Shown here one piece after another: positions 8,395 to 16,825 of a stretch of 64,000 nucleotides of DNA. The stretch covers positions 558,001 to 622,000 of the forward strand of contig NZ_JAHZMP010000002.1 in assembly GCF_020748465.1 (NCBI RefSeq), given 5' to 3'. Position 1 is the first letter of the stretch. Every line of letters starts with the position of its first letter. Made by a program: the position numbers and the translations under genes. This DNA is from Terrisporobacter mayombei (lineage in GTDB: Bacteria > Bacillota > Clostridia > Peptostreptococcales > Peptostreptococcaceae). A model generated the notes under the pieces. It searched no databases. It was not told where the DNA came from and worked only from the letters and a program-made list of their open reading frames with translations.

Positions 8395-8423
8395 GAAATG
8401 ACCTAGAAATAGGTCGTTTCTTT
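8395..8423 (+). terminator. Terminator of the thiamine operon
   Basis: GAAATGACCTA / TAGGTCGTTTC stem with a 4-base loop and short T-run directly after thiE. Confidence 0.78.
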
Positions 8424-8485
8424 ATGTTATAATGAACTTGAAAAAGGATGTATGTTTTAGTAATAAGTTATAAAGGGGAAAGTAA

Positions 8486-9067
8486 ATGGATCAATTAAAC
8501 TCAACAAAAAATAGAATATCTTCTGTTGCATGGAAATTATTTTATGAACAGGGATATGAAGCAACAACAGTGGATCAAATTATAAATGAATGTGGAATAT
8601 CAAAAGGAAATTTTTATCATTACTTTAGTGCAAAAGATGATTTATTGAATACCTTATCAGATATATTTGATGATGAATACACAAAAATAATGAGTATATT
8701 AGATGATGATATGAATAGCTTTGATAAGCTTATAGAAACGAGCAAGTATTTATTTCGTTTTATAGAAGAAAGTGTACCTGTAGAATTATTATCTATTTTA
8801 TATTCATCACAAATTGTTAAGAAAGGGAAAAAGCACCTACTAGATCAACAAAGGGTATATTATAAAGTTTTACAACAAATAATAAGTGAAGGCCAAAGAA
8901 GAAATCAAATAAGAAATGATAAATCATTTTGGGAGTTAGCTAAAATATATGCTATACAGGAAAGAGCAGTTTTATACGATTGGTGTATTTGCGAAGGAAA
9001 TTATCCTTTATCTTCTTATGGTATTGAACTTTTAGAAATGTTTTTAAAAGACATTAAAATAGATTAA
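8486..9067 (+). CDS. TetR/AcrR family transcriptional regulator
   Basis: A 193-residue regulator. The N-terminal helix-turn-helix reads AWKLFYEQGYEATTVDQII then CGISKGNFYHYFSAKDDLL (about residues 12-52), the classic TetR pattern. The C-terminal ligand-binding half is poorly conserved. GGGGAAAG precedes the ATG. The small 74-residue gene follows by 14 bases, so the two are likely co-transcribed; no efflux or enzyme target is adjacent. The ligand is unknown. Confidence 0.9.
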   Translation: MDQLNSTKNRISSVAWKLFYEQGYEATTVDQIINECGISKGNFYHYFSAKDDLLNTLSDIFDDEYTKIMSILDDDMNSFDKLIETSKYLFRFIEESVPVELLSILYSSQIVKKGKKHLLDQQRVYYKVLQQIISEGQRRNQIRNDKSFWELAKIYAIQERAVLYDWCICEGNYPLSSYGIELLEMFLKDIKID

Positions 9068-9081
9068 CAAGGATGGTAAAT

Positions 9082-9306
9082 ATGAGTAATATTAGTATTA
9101 AACTTACTAGAGATGACTTTAATTTTAAATTTAAACAATATGAAGGCATGTATTTTCATGCTGAATTAAATGATAATAGTGAAGTTGTAAGATATAAAAT
9201 TACTAAAGATAAAGATTGTAATGAGTTAAAGGAATTTGGTAATACTCACTTAAAGGATGACATGATTTATATTCCTCAAATTGAGGCTTATATCAAAATT
9301 AAATAG
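9082..9306 (+). CDS. Hypothetical 74-residue protein
   Basis: Start placed at the second ATG (9082): AAGGATGG gives normal spacing there, whereas it would touch the ATG at 9073. Sequence begins MSNISIKLTRDDF and ends with IPQIEAYIKIK; mixed charge, probably cytoplasmic, no recognised family. It follows the TetR gene closely and ends before a terminator. Confidence 0.6.
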   Translation: MSNISIKLTRDDFNFKFKQYEGMYFHAELNDNSEVVRYKITKDKDCNELKEFGNTHLKDDMIYIPQIEAYIKIK

Positions 9307-9338
9307 AAAATATGATAGAAGAGTATAACTCGCTATAA

Positions 9339-9374
9339 AAAGCACTTACTAAATAAAATAGTAGGTGTTTTTTA
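9339..9374 (+). terminator. Intrinsic terminator
   Basis: AGCACTTACTA / TAGTAGGTGTT (with G-U pairs) followed by a T-run; ends the TetR and small-protein unit. Confidence 0.7.
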
Positions 9375-9452
9375 TATGCTTAAACATGATAATAGGTTTA
9401 TCTATGTTTAAGCTGGCCAACATTTAAAAACTAATTAGAGCAGCGTTATTGT

Positions 9453-9506
9453 TAGATTTAAATTAAAAAAGAGAGAACATGTTCTCTCTTTTTTAATTTA
9501 AATCTA
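9453..9506. terminator. 54-bp perfect palindrome, terminator of the minus-strand gene
   Basis: The sequence from 9453 to 9506 equals its own reverse complement with no unpaired loop (centre AACATGTT at 9479/9480). It contains AAAAAAGAGAGAACA and its mirror, so each arm ends in a poly-A/poly-T block and it can terminate in either direction. The right end overlaps the last codons of the minus-strand gene at 9493. Confidence 0.82.
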
Positions 9507-9795
9507 CAGTTATTTCTGAAATTACATTTTCAGGGTTTTTTATAACAAATTGAGGCAATACTTCGTAGTATTCACGATCTATAAATCTTTCTATTTCCTC
9601 AATTTGTTCCACTTCTTTTTCAGTTACAAATAATACTATATTTGAATTTTGTATAATATCATCAGATAATTTATTTATTATACCTTTTTCATTTTGGATT
9701 TCATAATTTACAATTATTCCAAGTTTAGTTCCAGCTTCTTTAAGAAGTCTTCCACTTATTTCACTATTACATATTGCCGCTATTTTTATATTCAT
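9493..9795 (-). CDS. PTS fructose EIIB-like domain protein (orphan)
   Basis: A 100-residue protein resembling the fructose-type EIIB fold: beta strand IKIAAICNSEISGRLLKEA (residues 3-21) places Cys9 at the position of the phosphorylatable cysteine, followed by GTKLGIIVNYEIQNEKGIINKL and DDIIQNSNIVLFVTEKEVEQ, which follow the family pattern. It stands alone, with no EIIA, EIIC or kinase nearby, so it may be regulatory rather than a sugar transporter part. Family call is moderate. Confidence 0.55.
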   Translation of the reverse strand: MNIKIAAICNSEISGRLLKEAGTKLGIIVNYEIQNEKGIINKLSDDIIQNSNIVLFVTEKEVEQIEEIERFIDREYYEVLPQFVIKNPENVISEITVDLN

Positions 9796-9875
9796 TAATT
9801 TATACCTCTTTTTTATAAAGTAAATATAATTATAATATATTGCTAATAAATTACAAGTCTTGTATTTGTATAAAT

Positions 9876-10736
9876 TTATGCACTTATAGGAGAGAATCCT
9901 TCTCCGAATACTTCGTGCACATCACTAACTATAATAAAGGCATTTTTGTCTACTTTTTTAATTAATTTTTTTAGATGAACTTCTTGATTTTTATTTACAA
10001 CAACTATTAGCACACTTTTAGTACTATCAGTATAACCACCTTTTCCATCAAGAATTGTTATACCTCTATTCATGTCATTTACAATAGCATTTTTTAGAGC
10101 TTCCTCTTCATTTGTTATTATCATAAAGCTCTTAGAATAATCAAATCCTGCAACAATAAAGTCTACCATCTTTACTATAACATATAAGCTAATTGCAGAA
10201 TATAAAGCTGTTTCTAAGTTTTTATTAACTATACCAGATGATAGTACAACAAGTCCGTCTAAAAATACTAAGCATTTTGATATTGGAATGCTTGGTATTG
10301 CTCTGTTAATCATTAAGGCTATTAAATCTGTTCCCCCAGTGGAACCATCAACTCTAAATATAATTCCAAGTCCAAGACCGTTAAGTATACCTCCTGTTAT
10401 TGCTGATAATAAAACATCATTTGTTACTGAAATTTGAGAAAATGAAGATGTTATTTCTATACATCCAGATAGTAGTAACATGCCGAATAAAGTTTTTAAA
10501 GAATCCCTTTTCCCTAAGATCTTAACTGAAAACACTATTAGAGGTATACCTAAGATTAACATTATTGTCGACACAGATAAACCACTAACTTTACTTAAAA
10601 CTACAGATAGACCGCTTAGGCCACCTGGTGCAATAGTATGAGGACCTAAGAATATGTTTATACCACAACTTAGTAGTATACATCCTACAATCATACCTAA
10701 AACTTCTGTAATCATATTTTTTAAATTATTTTTCAT
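9876..10736 (-). CDS. YitT family membrane protein
   Basis: A 286-residue protein with about five hydrophobic segments in the first 180 residues (GPHTIAPGGLSGLS and FRVDGSTGGTDLIA are typical of the YitT_membrane family), followed by a cytoplasmic DUF2179 domain (about residues 205-282, GGYTDSTKSVLIVVVNKNQ and IIVSDVHEVFGEGF). The family is widespread in Firmicutes; transport activity is suspected but unproven. A GGAGGGATATAA site precedes the ATG. Confidence 0.9.
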   Translation of the reverse strand: MKNNLKNMITEVLGMIVGCILLSCGINIFLGPHTIAPGGLSGLSVVLSKVSGLSVSTIMLILGIPLIVFSVKILGKRDSLKTLFGMLLLSGCIEITSSFSQISVTNDVLLSAITGGILNGLGLGIIFRVDGSTGGTDLIALMINRAIPSIPISKCLVFLDGLVVLSSGIVNKNLETALYSAISLYVIVKMVDFIVAGFDYSKSFMIITNEEEALKNAIVNDMNRGITILDGKGGYTDSTKSVLIVVVNKNQEVHLKKLIKKVDKNAFIIVSDVHEVFGEGFSPISA

Positions 10737-10950
10737 TTATATCCCTCCATAAGGTCTATTATAACAAGTAAAATAGAATTTTACTAATGGTTTGAAATAA
10801 TATGTAATATTAACTTTATTCTGAAAATAAAAACAAATACAAAAAATATAAGATACATATTATGATATTAAATTTACAAAAATTTACATAAATACTTAAA
10901 GTTTTCAGTTATAATGATATTTAAGTATAAAATTTAAGGGGAGAAATAAT

Positions 10951-12111
10951 ATGAAAAAGTACATTGCAGGATTTAGGAGCAATAATTCTAAGAAGAAAAA
11001 GAAAGCTAGTATATATTATTTTTTAACTACATTGCTTTTTCTTTTAGGGACATCCAAAGATATAAGTGATATATCGCTTTATTTACTTCTTTTGATGACA
11101 CCATCATTAGTTTGTAATTTTAAAGCTTTTATTAAAAAAATAAAAAACAAAAAGAAAAAAGAAATATTTCTACGCACTTTAATATGTTATTTAATAACTT
11201 TGTGTGTTTTCATAACCTCAACACCTAACTTAAATGAAGCAATAGCTGACTCACAGTTATTATCAGAAACAATTAATAAAATTTCTTTAAGTGCAAATAT
11301 AAAAGAAAAAAAATCAAGTGAAGAAAAAGACGAAGATGTAATATCTAATGTTTATGAAGCACAACTACATTTTATAAATACGGGAAATTCAGACGCCATA
11401 ATTATTAGACAAGGGGGAGAAGCAGCTCTTATTGATGGAGGAGACAATGATGATGAAGAGGCTGTTGTCAATTATTTAAAAGATATAGGAGTAAAAGAAC
11501 TAAAATATATTATAGCTACACACCCAGATGCTGATCATATAGGAGGCTTAGATGCGGTGATTAATTCAATACCTGTAGAAACTGTTTATGTGAGTAATGG
11601 TGATGCTAATACAAAGACTTATTCAGACTTTATTAATGCAATGTCTAGTAAGAATTCATATCCTAGTGTACCTTTATTGGGTGCAGAGTTTTATTTAGGA
11701 ACATCAAAGTTCAAGGTATTATCAGCAGCAAATTTAAGTAATCCTAATGATAATTCAATTGTTTTAGAATACGTAAATGGAAATGACAAAATATTACTTA
11801 TGGGGGATGCTGGTACGGATATTGAGAGGATTATAGATGTAAAAGAAGTTGATTTAATTAAAATAGGCCATCATGGTTCTAATACTAGTTCTGACAGGAA
11901 TTTTATAAAGAAGATCAATCCTGAATATGCAGTACTAACTGTTGGAAAAAATAATAGATATGGCCACCCTAACAAAGAAACTATGCAAACTTTAAAAAAA
12001 GAAAACATAGAAGTTCATAGAAGTGATGAATGCGGTAATATTTTATTTAAATCAACGGGAAACGGCTTAGTAATTAATTGTGAAAAAGGAAGTTATAATT
12101 ATGGTCGTTAA
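10951..12111 (+). CDS. ComEC/Rec2-like metallo-beta-lactamase-fold hydrolase, membrane-anchored
   Basis: A 386-residue protein with two or three N-terminal hydrophobic helices (about residues 20-50 and 70-95), a charged linker, then a metallo-hydrolase domain. Metal-ligand motifs are THPDADHIGG (about residues 190-199), LLMGDAGTD and GHHGSNTSSD, ending with YGHPNKETM as in the soluble domain of ComEC. Unlike full ComEC it lacks the channel-forming competence domain. It is likely an extracellular nuclease or phosphodiesterase. An AAGGGGAG site precedes the ATG. Confidence 0.87.
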   Translation: MKKYIAGFRSNNSKKKKKASIYYFLTTLLFLLGTSKDISDISLYLLLLMTPSLVCNFKAFIKKIKNKKKKEIFLRTLICYLITLCVFITSTPNLNEAIADSQLLSETINKISLSANIKEKKSSEEKDEDVISNVYEAQLHFINTGNSDAIIIRQGGEAALIDGGDNDDEEAVVNYLKDIGVKELKYIIATHPDADHIGGLDAVINSIPVETVYVSNGDANTKTYSDFINAMSSKNSYPSVPLLGAEFYLGTSKFKVLSAANLSNPNDNSIVLEYVNGNDKILLMGDAGTDIERIIDVKEVDLIKIGHHGSNTSSDRNFIKKINPEYAVLTVGKNNRYGHPNKETMQTLKKENIEVHRSDECGNILFKSTGNGLVINCEKGSYNYGR

Positions 12112-12159
12112 TAATATACGTTACACAATATTTTAGAAAAATAATATGATAAAGTAATA

Positions 12160-13026
12160 ATGTTGTCTTTGATGTTAATTAGGTTTATTAAATTCCCTAA
12201 AACAATGTTAAAGGAACTTAGGAATCCAGTTATGGGAACATTTTATCCTACATTTGGCATGGTAACTTGGTTAGTATCTGCTTATTTCTATCCTCATGCA
12301 CCAAGACTTTGTTCAGCTTTATGGTTAGGGGCAGCAATCTATCATTATTCTATAGCAATTTACTATACAATAATAAGAATTAAAGAAAGAGACTTTAGCA
12401 ATGTAATGCCTACATGTTTTATTATATATACAGGTATGATAACAGGAAGTGTTGCCAGCGTTGGCATGGGTGGAATAATACCTTCTATAGCTCATTTTAT
12501 GTCAATGTTTGGATTTACATTTTATACAATATTATTACCAGTAGTTTTATATATTGTACTTAAAAGTGAAATATTAGACGATAAAAAACTTCCTACTGTA
12601 GGTATTGTTTGTTCACCAGCACCATTAGGCATAGTTGGGATATTAGCAATAGAATCACACCCAAATATGTATATGTTAATATGGTTAATAGTAACAGGAC
12701 TAATACTTCTAGGTGTTGTTTATGGATATATTATCAAACTATTTAAAGATGGATTTAAGCCATCCTATGTAGTATTTACTTTCCCTTTAGCGATTGCAAC
12801 TTTAGCAGCGTATAAATTATCTACTTTCTTTATATCAACAGGACATGTATTTGGTGTATTAGGTAATGTGGAAATATTTATTGCAACATATGTGGTTTTC
12901 TTCATTTTATTAAATTTTATTAATATGTTTATTAAAGCTATAAATCCTAAAGTAGGAAAATTTATTGAAGATGAAGAAAAAATACTAGGCAAAGCTATTT
13001 ATAATAATGAAGTTAATGAAATATAA
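12160..13026 (+). CDS. TDT family transporter (TehA/SLAC1-like), N-terminally truncated
   Basis: 288 residues with about eight hydrophobic segments similar to TDT (tellurite resistance/dicarboxylate transporter) proteins: LRNPVMGTFYPTFGMVTW, LRLCSALWLGAA-like, CSPAPLGIVGILAIESHP, and FTFPLAIATLAAYKLS. Normal members begin with two further helices before the LRNPV segment; here the frame starts in what should be the end of the second helix. No good ribosome binding site precedes 12160, and only 48 bases separate it from the previous gene. Probably a 5'-deleted gene, perhaps non-functional. Confidence 0.72.
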   Translation: MLSLMLIRFIKFPKTMLKELRNPVMGTFYPTFGMVTWLVSAYFYPHAPRLCSALWLGAAIYHYSIAIYYTIIRIKERDFSNVMPTCFIIYTGMITGSVASVGMGGIIPSIAHFMSMFGFTFYTILLPVVLYIVLKSEILDDKKLPTVGIVCSPAPLGIVGILAIESHPNMYMLIWLIVTGLILLGVVYGYIIKLFKDGFKPSYVVFTFPLAIATLAAYKLSTFFISTGHVFGVLGNVEIFIATYVVFFILLNFINMFIKAINPKVGKFIEDEEKILGKAIYNNEVNEI

Positions 13027-13043
13027 TAATAAATATTTAAATA

Positions 13044-13093
13044 AACCTCTTAAGACTTAATTTATAAAAATAAGTCTTAAGAGATTTTTTATA
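13044..13093. terminator. Terminator between convergent genes
   Basis: CTCTTAAGACTTA / TAAGTCTTAAGAG, a 13-bp perfect stem, followed by six Ts on the plus strand. It also lies at the 3' end of the minus-strand 50-residue gene. Confidence 0.83.
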
Positions 13094-13094
13094 G

Positions 13095-13247
13095 TTAAAA
13101 TAGGTTGAAAAATTTAAACACCAATAAACATACCAAAACAAATAATGCTACTTTAAAAATCATAGATGTGAAAACTTTTAATAGTTTAAAGCCAATTCCT
13201 ATGACAACTACTAAAAGACAAATTTTTAATAATAAATTTAAATCCAT
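13095..13247 (-). CDS. Small hydrophobic protein, 50 residues
   Basis: ATG at 13247 is preceded by a full AGGAGG with 6-base spacing. The product is MDLNLLLKICLLVVVIGIGF, then KLLKVFTSM, then a second hydrophobic run IFKVALFVLVCLLVFKFFNLF: two probable membrane helices with a short basic loop. The gene ends two bases from a terminator. The size, binding site and terminator make it a credible small membrane protein; function unknown. Confidence 0.6.
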   Translation of the reverse strand: MDLNLLLKICLLVVVIGIGFKLLKVFTSMIFKVALFVLVCLLVFKFFNLF

Positions 13248-13496
13248 ATTTATTCCTCCTGTAATATAGAATATTATATTGTCAATGTATATATAATATA
13301 TTTTTTTTACTAATTAATCAAGTTTTTCATTTTTTGCATAATAAAACTAATTATAAAAATAATATAATAGATGGATAATGCAAACATAAAATTACATCTT
13401 TATTACAATTTTAAAAAATTATTCATGAAGCATACACAATGTAATATAATATCTATTATTGGAATTATTATATTAAAATAAATAGGAGTAAGAAAG

Positions 13497-15350
13497 ATGA
13501 TGAGTTCAAAATTTTCTTTTGGAAAAATTAAAGATTTACCTAAAGAATCTGGATTAGCACATAAAAAGGCTGTTATTTTAGAAAAGATGGGAAAAGTAGA
13601 TGAAGCAATTGAATCATATAAAGTCTCAGCAGAAGAAGGAAATGTAAAATCACAATATTCATTAGGTAAAATATTTTTAAACAAAAAGCAATACCATGAA
13701 GCAGAAAGATGGTTTTCTATGGCATTTAAAAATGGCCATGAGAATGCTGCTTATGATTTAGGTAATATGTATTATGATTTAGAAGGATATGAATATGCAT
13801 TATATTGGTATGAAAAAGTTGCAATGGAAGGAAATGTAAATGCACAAAATAATCTTGGGGTAGTGCATTATAAACTTGGTGATTATTCAAGAAGTGAAAA
13901 ATGGTTAAAAATCGCAGTAGATGATAATTTGGGTAGTGCATGCTTCAATCTAGGTATTTTGTATCTTCGTTTAGAAAAAGAAGAAGAAGCTATAGAATAC
14001 TTTAAAAAAGGATCTGTGTTACTTTCTGATGACTGTAAATATAATTTAGCTGTTTTGCATAGAAAAAACGATAATGAAAAGAATGCTATTTCTATGTATA
14101 AGCAATTATATCGTTCAGCTCATGCAAAGGGATGTTATAATATGGGTTTAATAATGGAAATGAATAAGGATGAAAGTGAATCAGAAAGATATTATCTAAA
14201 AAGCTGTAAAAATGAATTTGCTAAATCGCAATATAGATTAGGATATTTATATGATAGACAAGACAAAAGAGATGATGCAATTGAATATTACGAAAAAGGT
14301 ATTGAGCATGATAATCCTTTATGTAAATTTAGATTAGCTAATTTATGTAATAGAGAAAATGAAATAGAAAGAGCTAAAATGTATTATGATTTAGCTTCTA
14401 ATGATATGGTAGAGGCTAAAAATAACTTGGCTGGACTGTATTTTGAGGAGAAAAATTACGATAAAGCTATAGTAAACTATGATGAAGCAATAGTAGATGG
14501 ATGTAAAATAGCTATAGAGAATATTGGTGATTTGTATGATCAAATTGGAGATGTAGAAAAAGCTATTTCTTATTATCAACGAAATTCTACTCTTATATCT
14601 TGTCAAATAAAACTGGGGGATATTTTCAGAAGAATTGATAATGTTGATGAAGCTATAGTATGGTATAAAAAAGCATTTGAAAATAATGATATTTATTCTG
14701 CTTATTCTTTAGGATTAATATATGAGGAGTTAGAAGATTATGAAGAAGCTAAAAAATATTTTATTTTTGCTGTTGAAAATAATCATTTAAATAGTCGTAT
14801 ACATTTAGGAAGAATATATTATAATGAAGGAAGTTACGAAGAAGCTAAGAATATGTTTGACATAAGTGCAAATGAAAACAATACATATTCTCAACACATG
14901 CTAGGTTTGATCTATGAAAATCATTACAATGATTATACAAACGCAAAATATTGGTATGAAAAGTCTAAAGAACAAGAATGTGTTGAATCAATTTACAATT
15001 TAGGTCAGCTTTCTCTTAAGCTGGGGGAAATAGAGGAAAGTGAAAAATACTTTATGGAAGGTTTAAAAAAAGAAGACAAAAATTGTGAATATATGTTAGC
15101 TTATTTATATTATGAAAAAAGTAAAAGTATTTTTAAAGAGTTAAGTGAAGGTGAATATGGAAATAGTGAAAAAATCTATAATGAACTTTTAGAGCTAGAT
15201 GTAGATAAAAATAAAAGACTAGTTGCAGCCTTTGAAGAGGTATTGGAGGAAGAGGAAGAAGAATATATACCTCAGTATATTTTAGAAGTAAGTGAAAACC
15301 TAGAAAATGAATTTGAAGATATTGAGTACGAAATGAAAATAGAATATTAA
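13497..15350 (+). CDS. Sel1/TPR-repeat protein
   Basis: A 617-residue protein made of about 15 tandem helical repeats of roughly 34-36 residues, with the Sel1/TPR pattern (for example AQNNLGVVHYKLGDYSRSEKW, and AYSLGLIYEELEDYEEAKKY with A-x-x-x-L-G-x-x-Y). There is no signal peptide. The C-terminus (about 565-617) is strongly acidic. Such proteins scaffold protein-protein contacts; no partner can be inferred from context. ATG at 13497 follows TAGGAG; a second ATG at 13500 is an equal alternative. Confidence 0.87.
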   Translation: MMSSKFSFGKIKDLPKESGLAHKKAVILEKMGKVDEAIESYKVSAEEGNVKSQYSLGKIFLNKKQYHEAERWFSMAFKNGHENAAYDLGNMYYDLEGYEYALYWYEKVAMEGNVNAQNNLGVVHYKLGDYSRSEKWLKIAVDDNLGSACFNLGILYLRLEKEEEAIEYFKKGSVLLSDDCKYNLAVLHRKNDNEKNAISMYKQLYRSAHAKGCYNMGLIMEMNKDESESERYYLKSCKNEFAKSQYRLGYLYDRQDKRDDAIEYYEKGIEHDNPLCKFRLANLCNRENEIERAKMYYDLASNDMVEAKNNLAGLYFEEKNYDKAIVNYDEAIVDGCKIAIENIGDLYDQIGDVEKAISYYQRNSTLISCQIKLGDIFRRIDNVDEAIVWYKKAFENNDIYSAYSLGLIYEELEDYEEAKKYFIFAVENNHLNSRIHLGRIYYNEGSYEEAKNMFDISANENNTYSQHMLGLIYENHYNDYTNAKYWYEKSKEQECVESIYNLGQLSLKLGEIEESEKYFMEGLKKEDKNCEYMLAYLYYEKSKSIFKELSEGEYGNSEKIYNELLELDVDKNKRLVAAFEEVLEEEEEEYIPQYILEVSENLENEFEDIEYEMKIEY

Positions 15351-15356
15351 AAATAA

Positions 15357-15395
15357 AAGGTGCTTAAATGAAAATTCATATAAGCACCTTTTTAT
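15357..15395. terminator. Bidirectional terminator
   Basis: AAAAGGTGCTTA / TAAGCACCTTTT with an 11-13 base loop and T-runs on both strands; lies between the convergent Sel1 and corA genes. Confidence 0.83.
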
Positions 15396-15459
15396 ATTAC
15401 AAATAAATTATTATACACTGTTATATATTTAAGTTAAGAAATTAATACCAAAAGTATGT

Positions 15460-16395
15460 TTACAGTAGTTTGTTTTTAGATAATAGTATTGATAATATTA
15501 AACAAATAATTGCTGAGATAAATAGTATTATCCAAAATCCATTTGGATCATCTGAAAATGGAAGATCCTCTACATTCATACCAAAATACCCTGAAATCAT
15601 TGTAGGTATTGATAAAATTAGAGTTACAACAGTTAGTAGTTGCATTACATTATTTTGATTATTATTAACGATAGCACTAAAAGCATCCATGATTCTACTA
15701 AGAATATCACCATAAATAGATGCCATTTCAAGGGCCTGTCTATTTTCTATAATAACATCTTCCAATAAATCCTCATCTTCAGAATACTTTTTTATGGTAG
15801 AGGTACGAAGCATCTTGTTTAAAACTAGTTCAATTGCTTTTAATGATGTAGAAAAGTATACTAAGGATTTTTCCAGTTCTAATAATTGAACAAGTTCTTT
15901 ATTTTTCATAGACTTGTGTATTTCACGCTCTATTGCTATTGTCATTCTATTAATTCTTCTAAGATATAATAGATAATAAGTAGCATTTTTGCGCAAAATT
16001 TGAAGTATAAAACGAGGCTTCATATAAGTATAAAATTCTTTTATATGACCCGCAATAAAGTCATTTAAAATCTTACTCTGAGCAGTACACACTGTAATTA
16101 TAGAATTGCTAGTTAGTATTATTCCAAGAGGAATAGTAGAGTAGTGAGCAGAGTCAGAGTCAGACTCATCTACGGGAATATCTATTAAAATTAATGTATG
16201 ATTATCCTCCACATCTATTCTCGAGCGTTCCTCTTCATCAAGAGCAGCATTGATACTATCAATATCTATATCAAATCTATCTGAAATATATCTTATTTCT
16301 TCATGACTTGGTTCAACAAGATTTATCCAACAACCTTCTTCAAAGTCGTTAAGTTTTTCTAATTTTGTCTCAATTGTTTTGTAATATCTTATCAT
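15460..16395 (-). CDS. corA: CorA family divalent cation transporter
   Basis: A 311-residue CorA protein: a long N-terminal cytoplasmic domain, a helical stalk (about 150-240), and two C-terminal membrane helices. The first helix ends in the signature SGYFGMNVEDLPF with the GMN selectivity motif (about residues 272-274). It forms pentameric Mg2+ (or Co2+/Ni2+) channels. The mRNA has a leader of more than 150 nt with an upstream ORF and alternative stems, implying regulation in the leader. Confidence 0.93.
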   Translation of the reverse strand: MIRYYKTIETKLEKLNDFEEGCWINLVEPSHEEIRYISDRFDIDIDSINAALDEEERSRIDVEDNHTLILIDIPVDESDSDSAHYSTIPLGIILTSNSIITVCTAQSKILNDFIAGHIKEFYTYMKPRFILQILRKNATYYLLYLRRINRMTIAIEREIHKSMKNKELVQLLELEKSLVYFSTSLKAIELVLNKMLRTSTIKKYSEDEDLLEDVIIENRQALEMASIYGDILSRIMDAFSAIVNNNQNNVMQLLTVVTLILSIPTMISGYFGMNVEDLPFSDDPNGFWIILFISAIICLILSILLSKNKLL

Positions 16396-16416
16396 GGCAA
16401 CACATCCTTTATTCAG

Positions 16417-16499
16417 TTTTATATATTGGCACTTAATGATATCTATTAAAAGACCAATATATAAAAAGGGTATTAGTCATAAATAGATATTATTAAGTG
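16417..16499 (-). promoter_or_regulatory. corA leader with two mutually exclusive long stems
   Basis: In transcript (minus) order there are four segments. A (16499-16482) is complementary to A' (16447-16430): CACTTAAT-x-ATATCTATT with AATAGATAT-x-ATTAAGTG, 17 of 18 positions. B (16466-16454, TTTTATATATTGG) is perfectly complementary to B' (16429-16417, CCAATATATAAAA). The order is A-B-A'-B' and A' touches B' with no gap. A simultaneous pseudoknot is sterically unlikely, so the two helices should alternate. There is no poly-T run, so control may be translational or via RNA stability. Confidence 0.65.
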
Positions 16500-16500
16500 A

Positions 16501-16554
16501 TTAAAAAGTCTTACAGTCCGAAACAAGAGTATCGGAATACTGTCCATTTTTCAT
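16501..16554 (-). CDS. Candidate leader peptide upstream of corA (17 residues)
   Basis: ATG at 16554 is preceded by AAAGGAG at short normal spacing. The peptide reads MKNGQYSDTLVSDCKTF and stops one base before leader segment A begins. Its coding sequence also contains a hairpin (ACAGTATTCCGA / TCGGACTGT with a bulge). Ribosome position on this ORF could set which downstream stem forms. No experimental or family support is available to me. Confidence 0.4.
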   Translation of the reverse strand: MKNGQYSDTLVSDCKTF

Positions 16555-16735
16555 CACTCTCCTTTATTATTGAAACATCTATTATATAGTAATAATTTTT
16601 TCAAAATAAATCAATACTTGAAAAAAATTATGATTAAAAATAATAGAACTATCTTATATTATAAACCTTTTAAAAAAAATATAAAATCCTTTTTATAAAA
16701 ATTTATTATTTGACAAAATAAATTTGCTTAGATAG

Positions 16736-16769
16736 AAAAAGATATAATCTTAAAAAATTATATCTTTTA
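16736..16769 (-). terminator. Terminator of the thrC-thrB operon
   Basis: AAAAGATATAAT / ATTATATCTTTT stem followed on the minus strand by Ts; a second hairpin (AAAGGCCTACACA / TGTGCATACCTTT, 16777-16806) precedes it after thrB. Confidence 0.72.
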
Positions 16770-16825
16770 ATAGATAAAGGTATGCACAAAAATGTGTAGG
16801 CCTTTAAATTACATATTAAGATGAA

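Noticed and set aside
16396..16600. M-box (ykoK) Mg2+ riboswitch before corA
   Set aside because: I could not find the conserved M-box blocks; the structure seen is a different alternating-stem arrangement.
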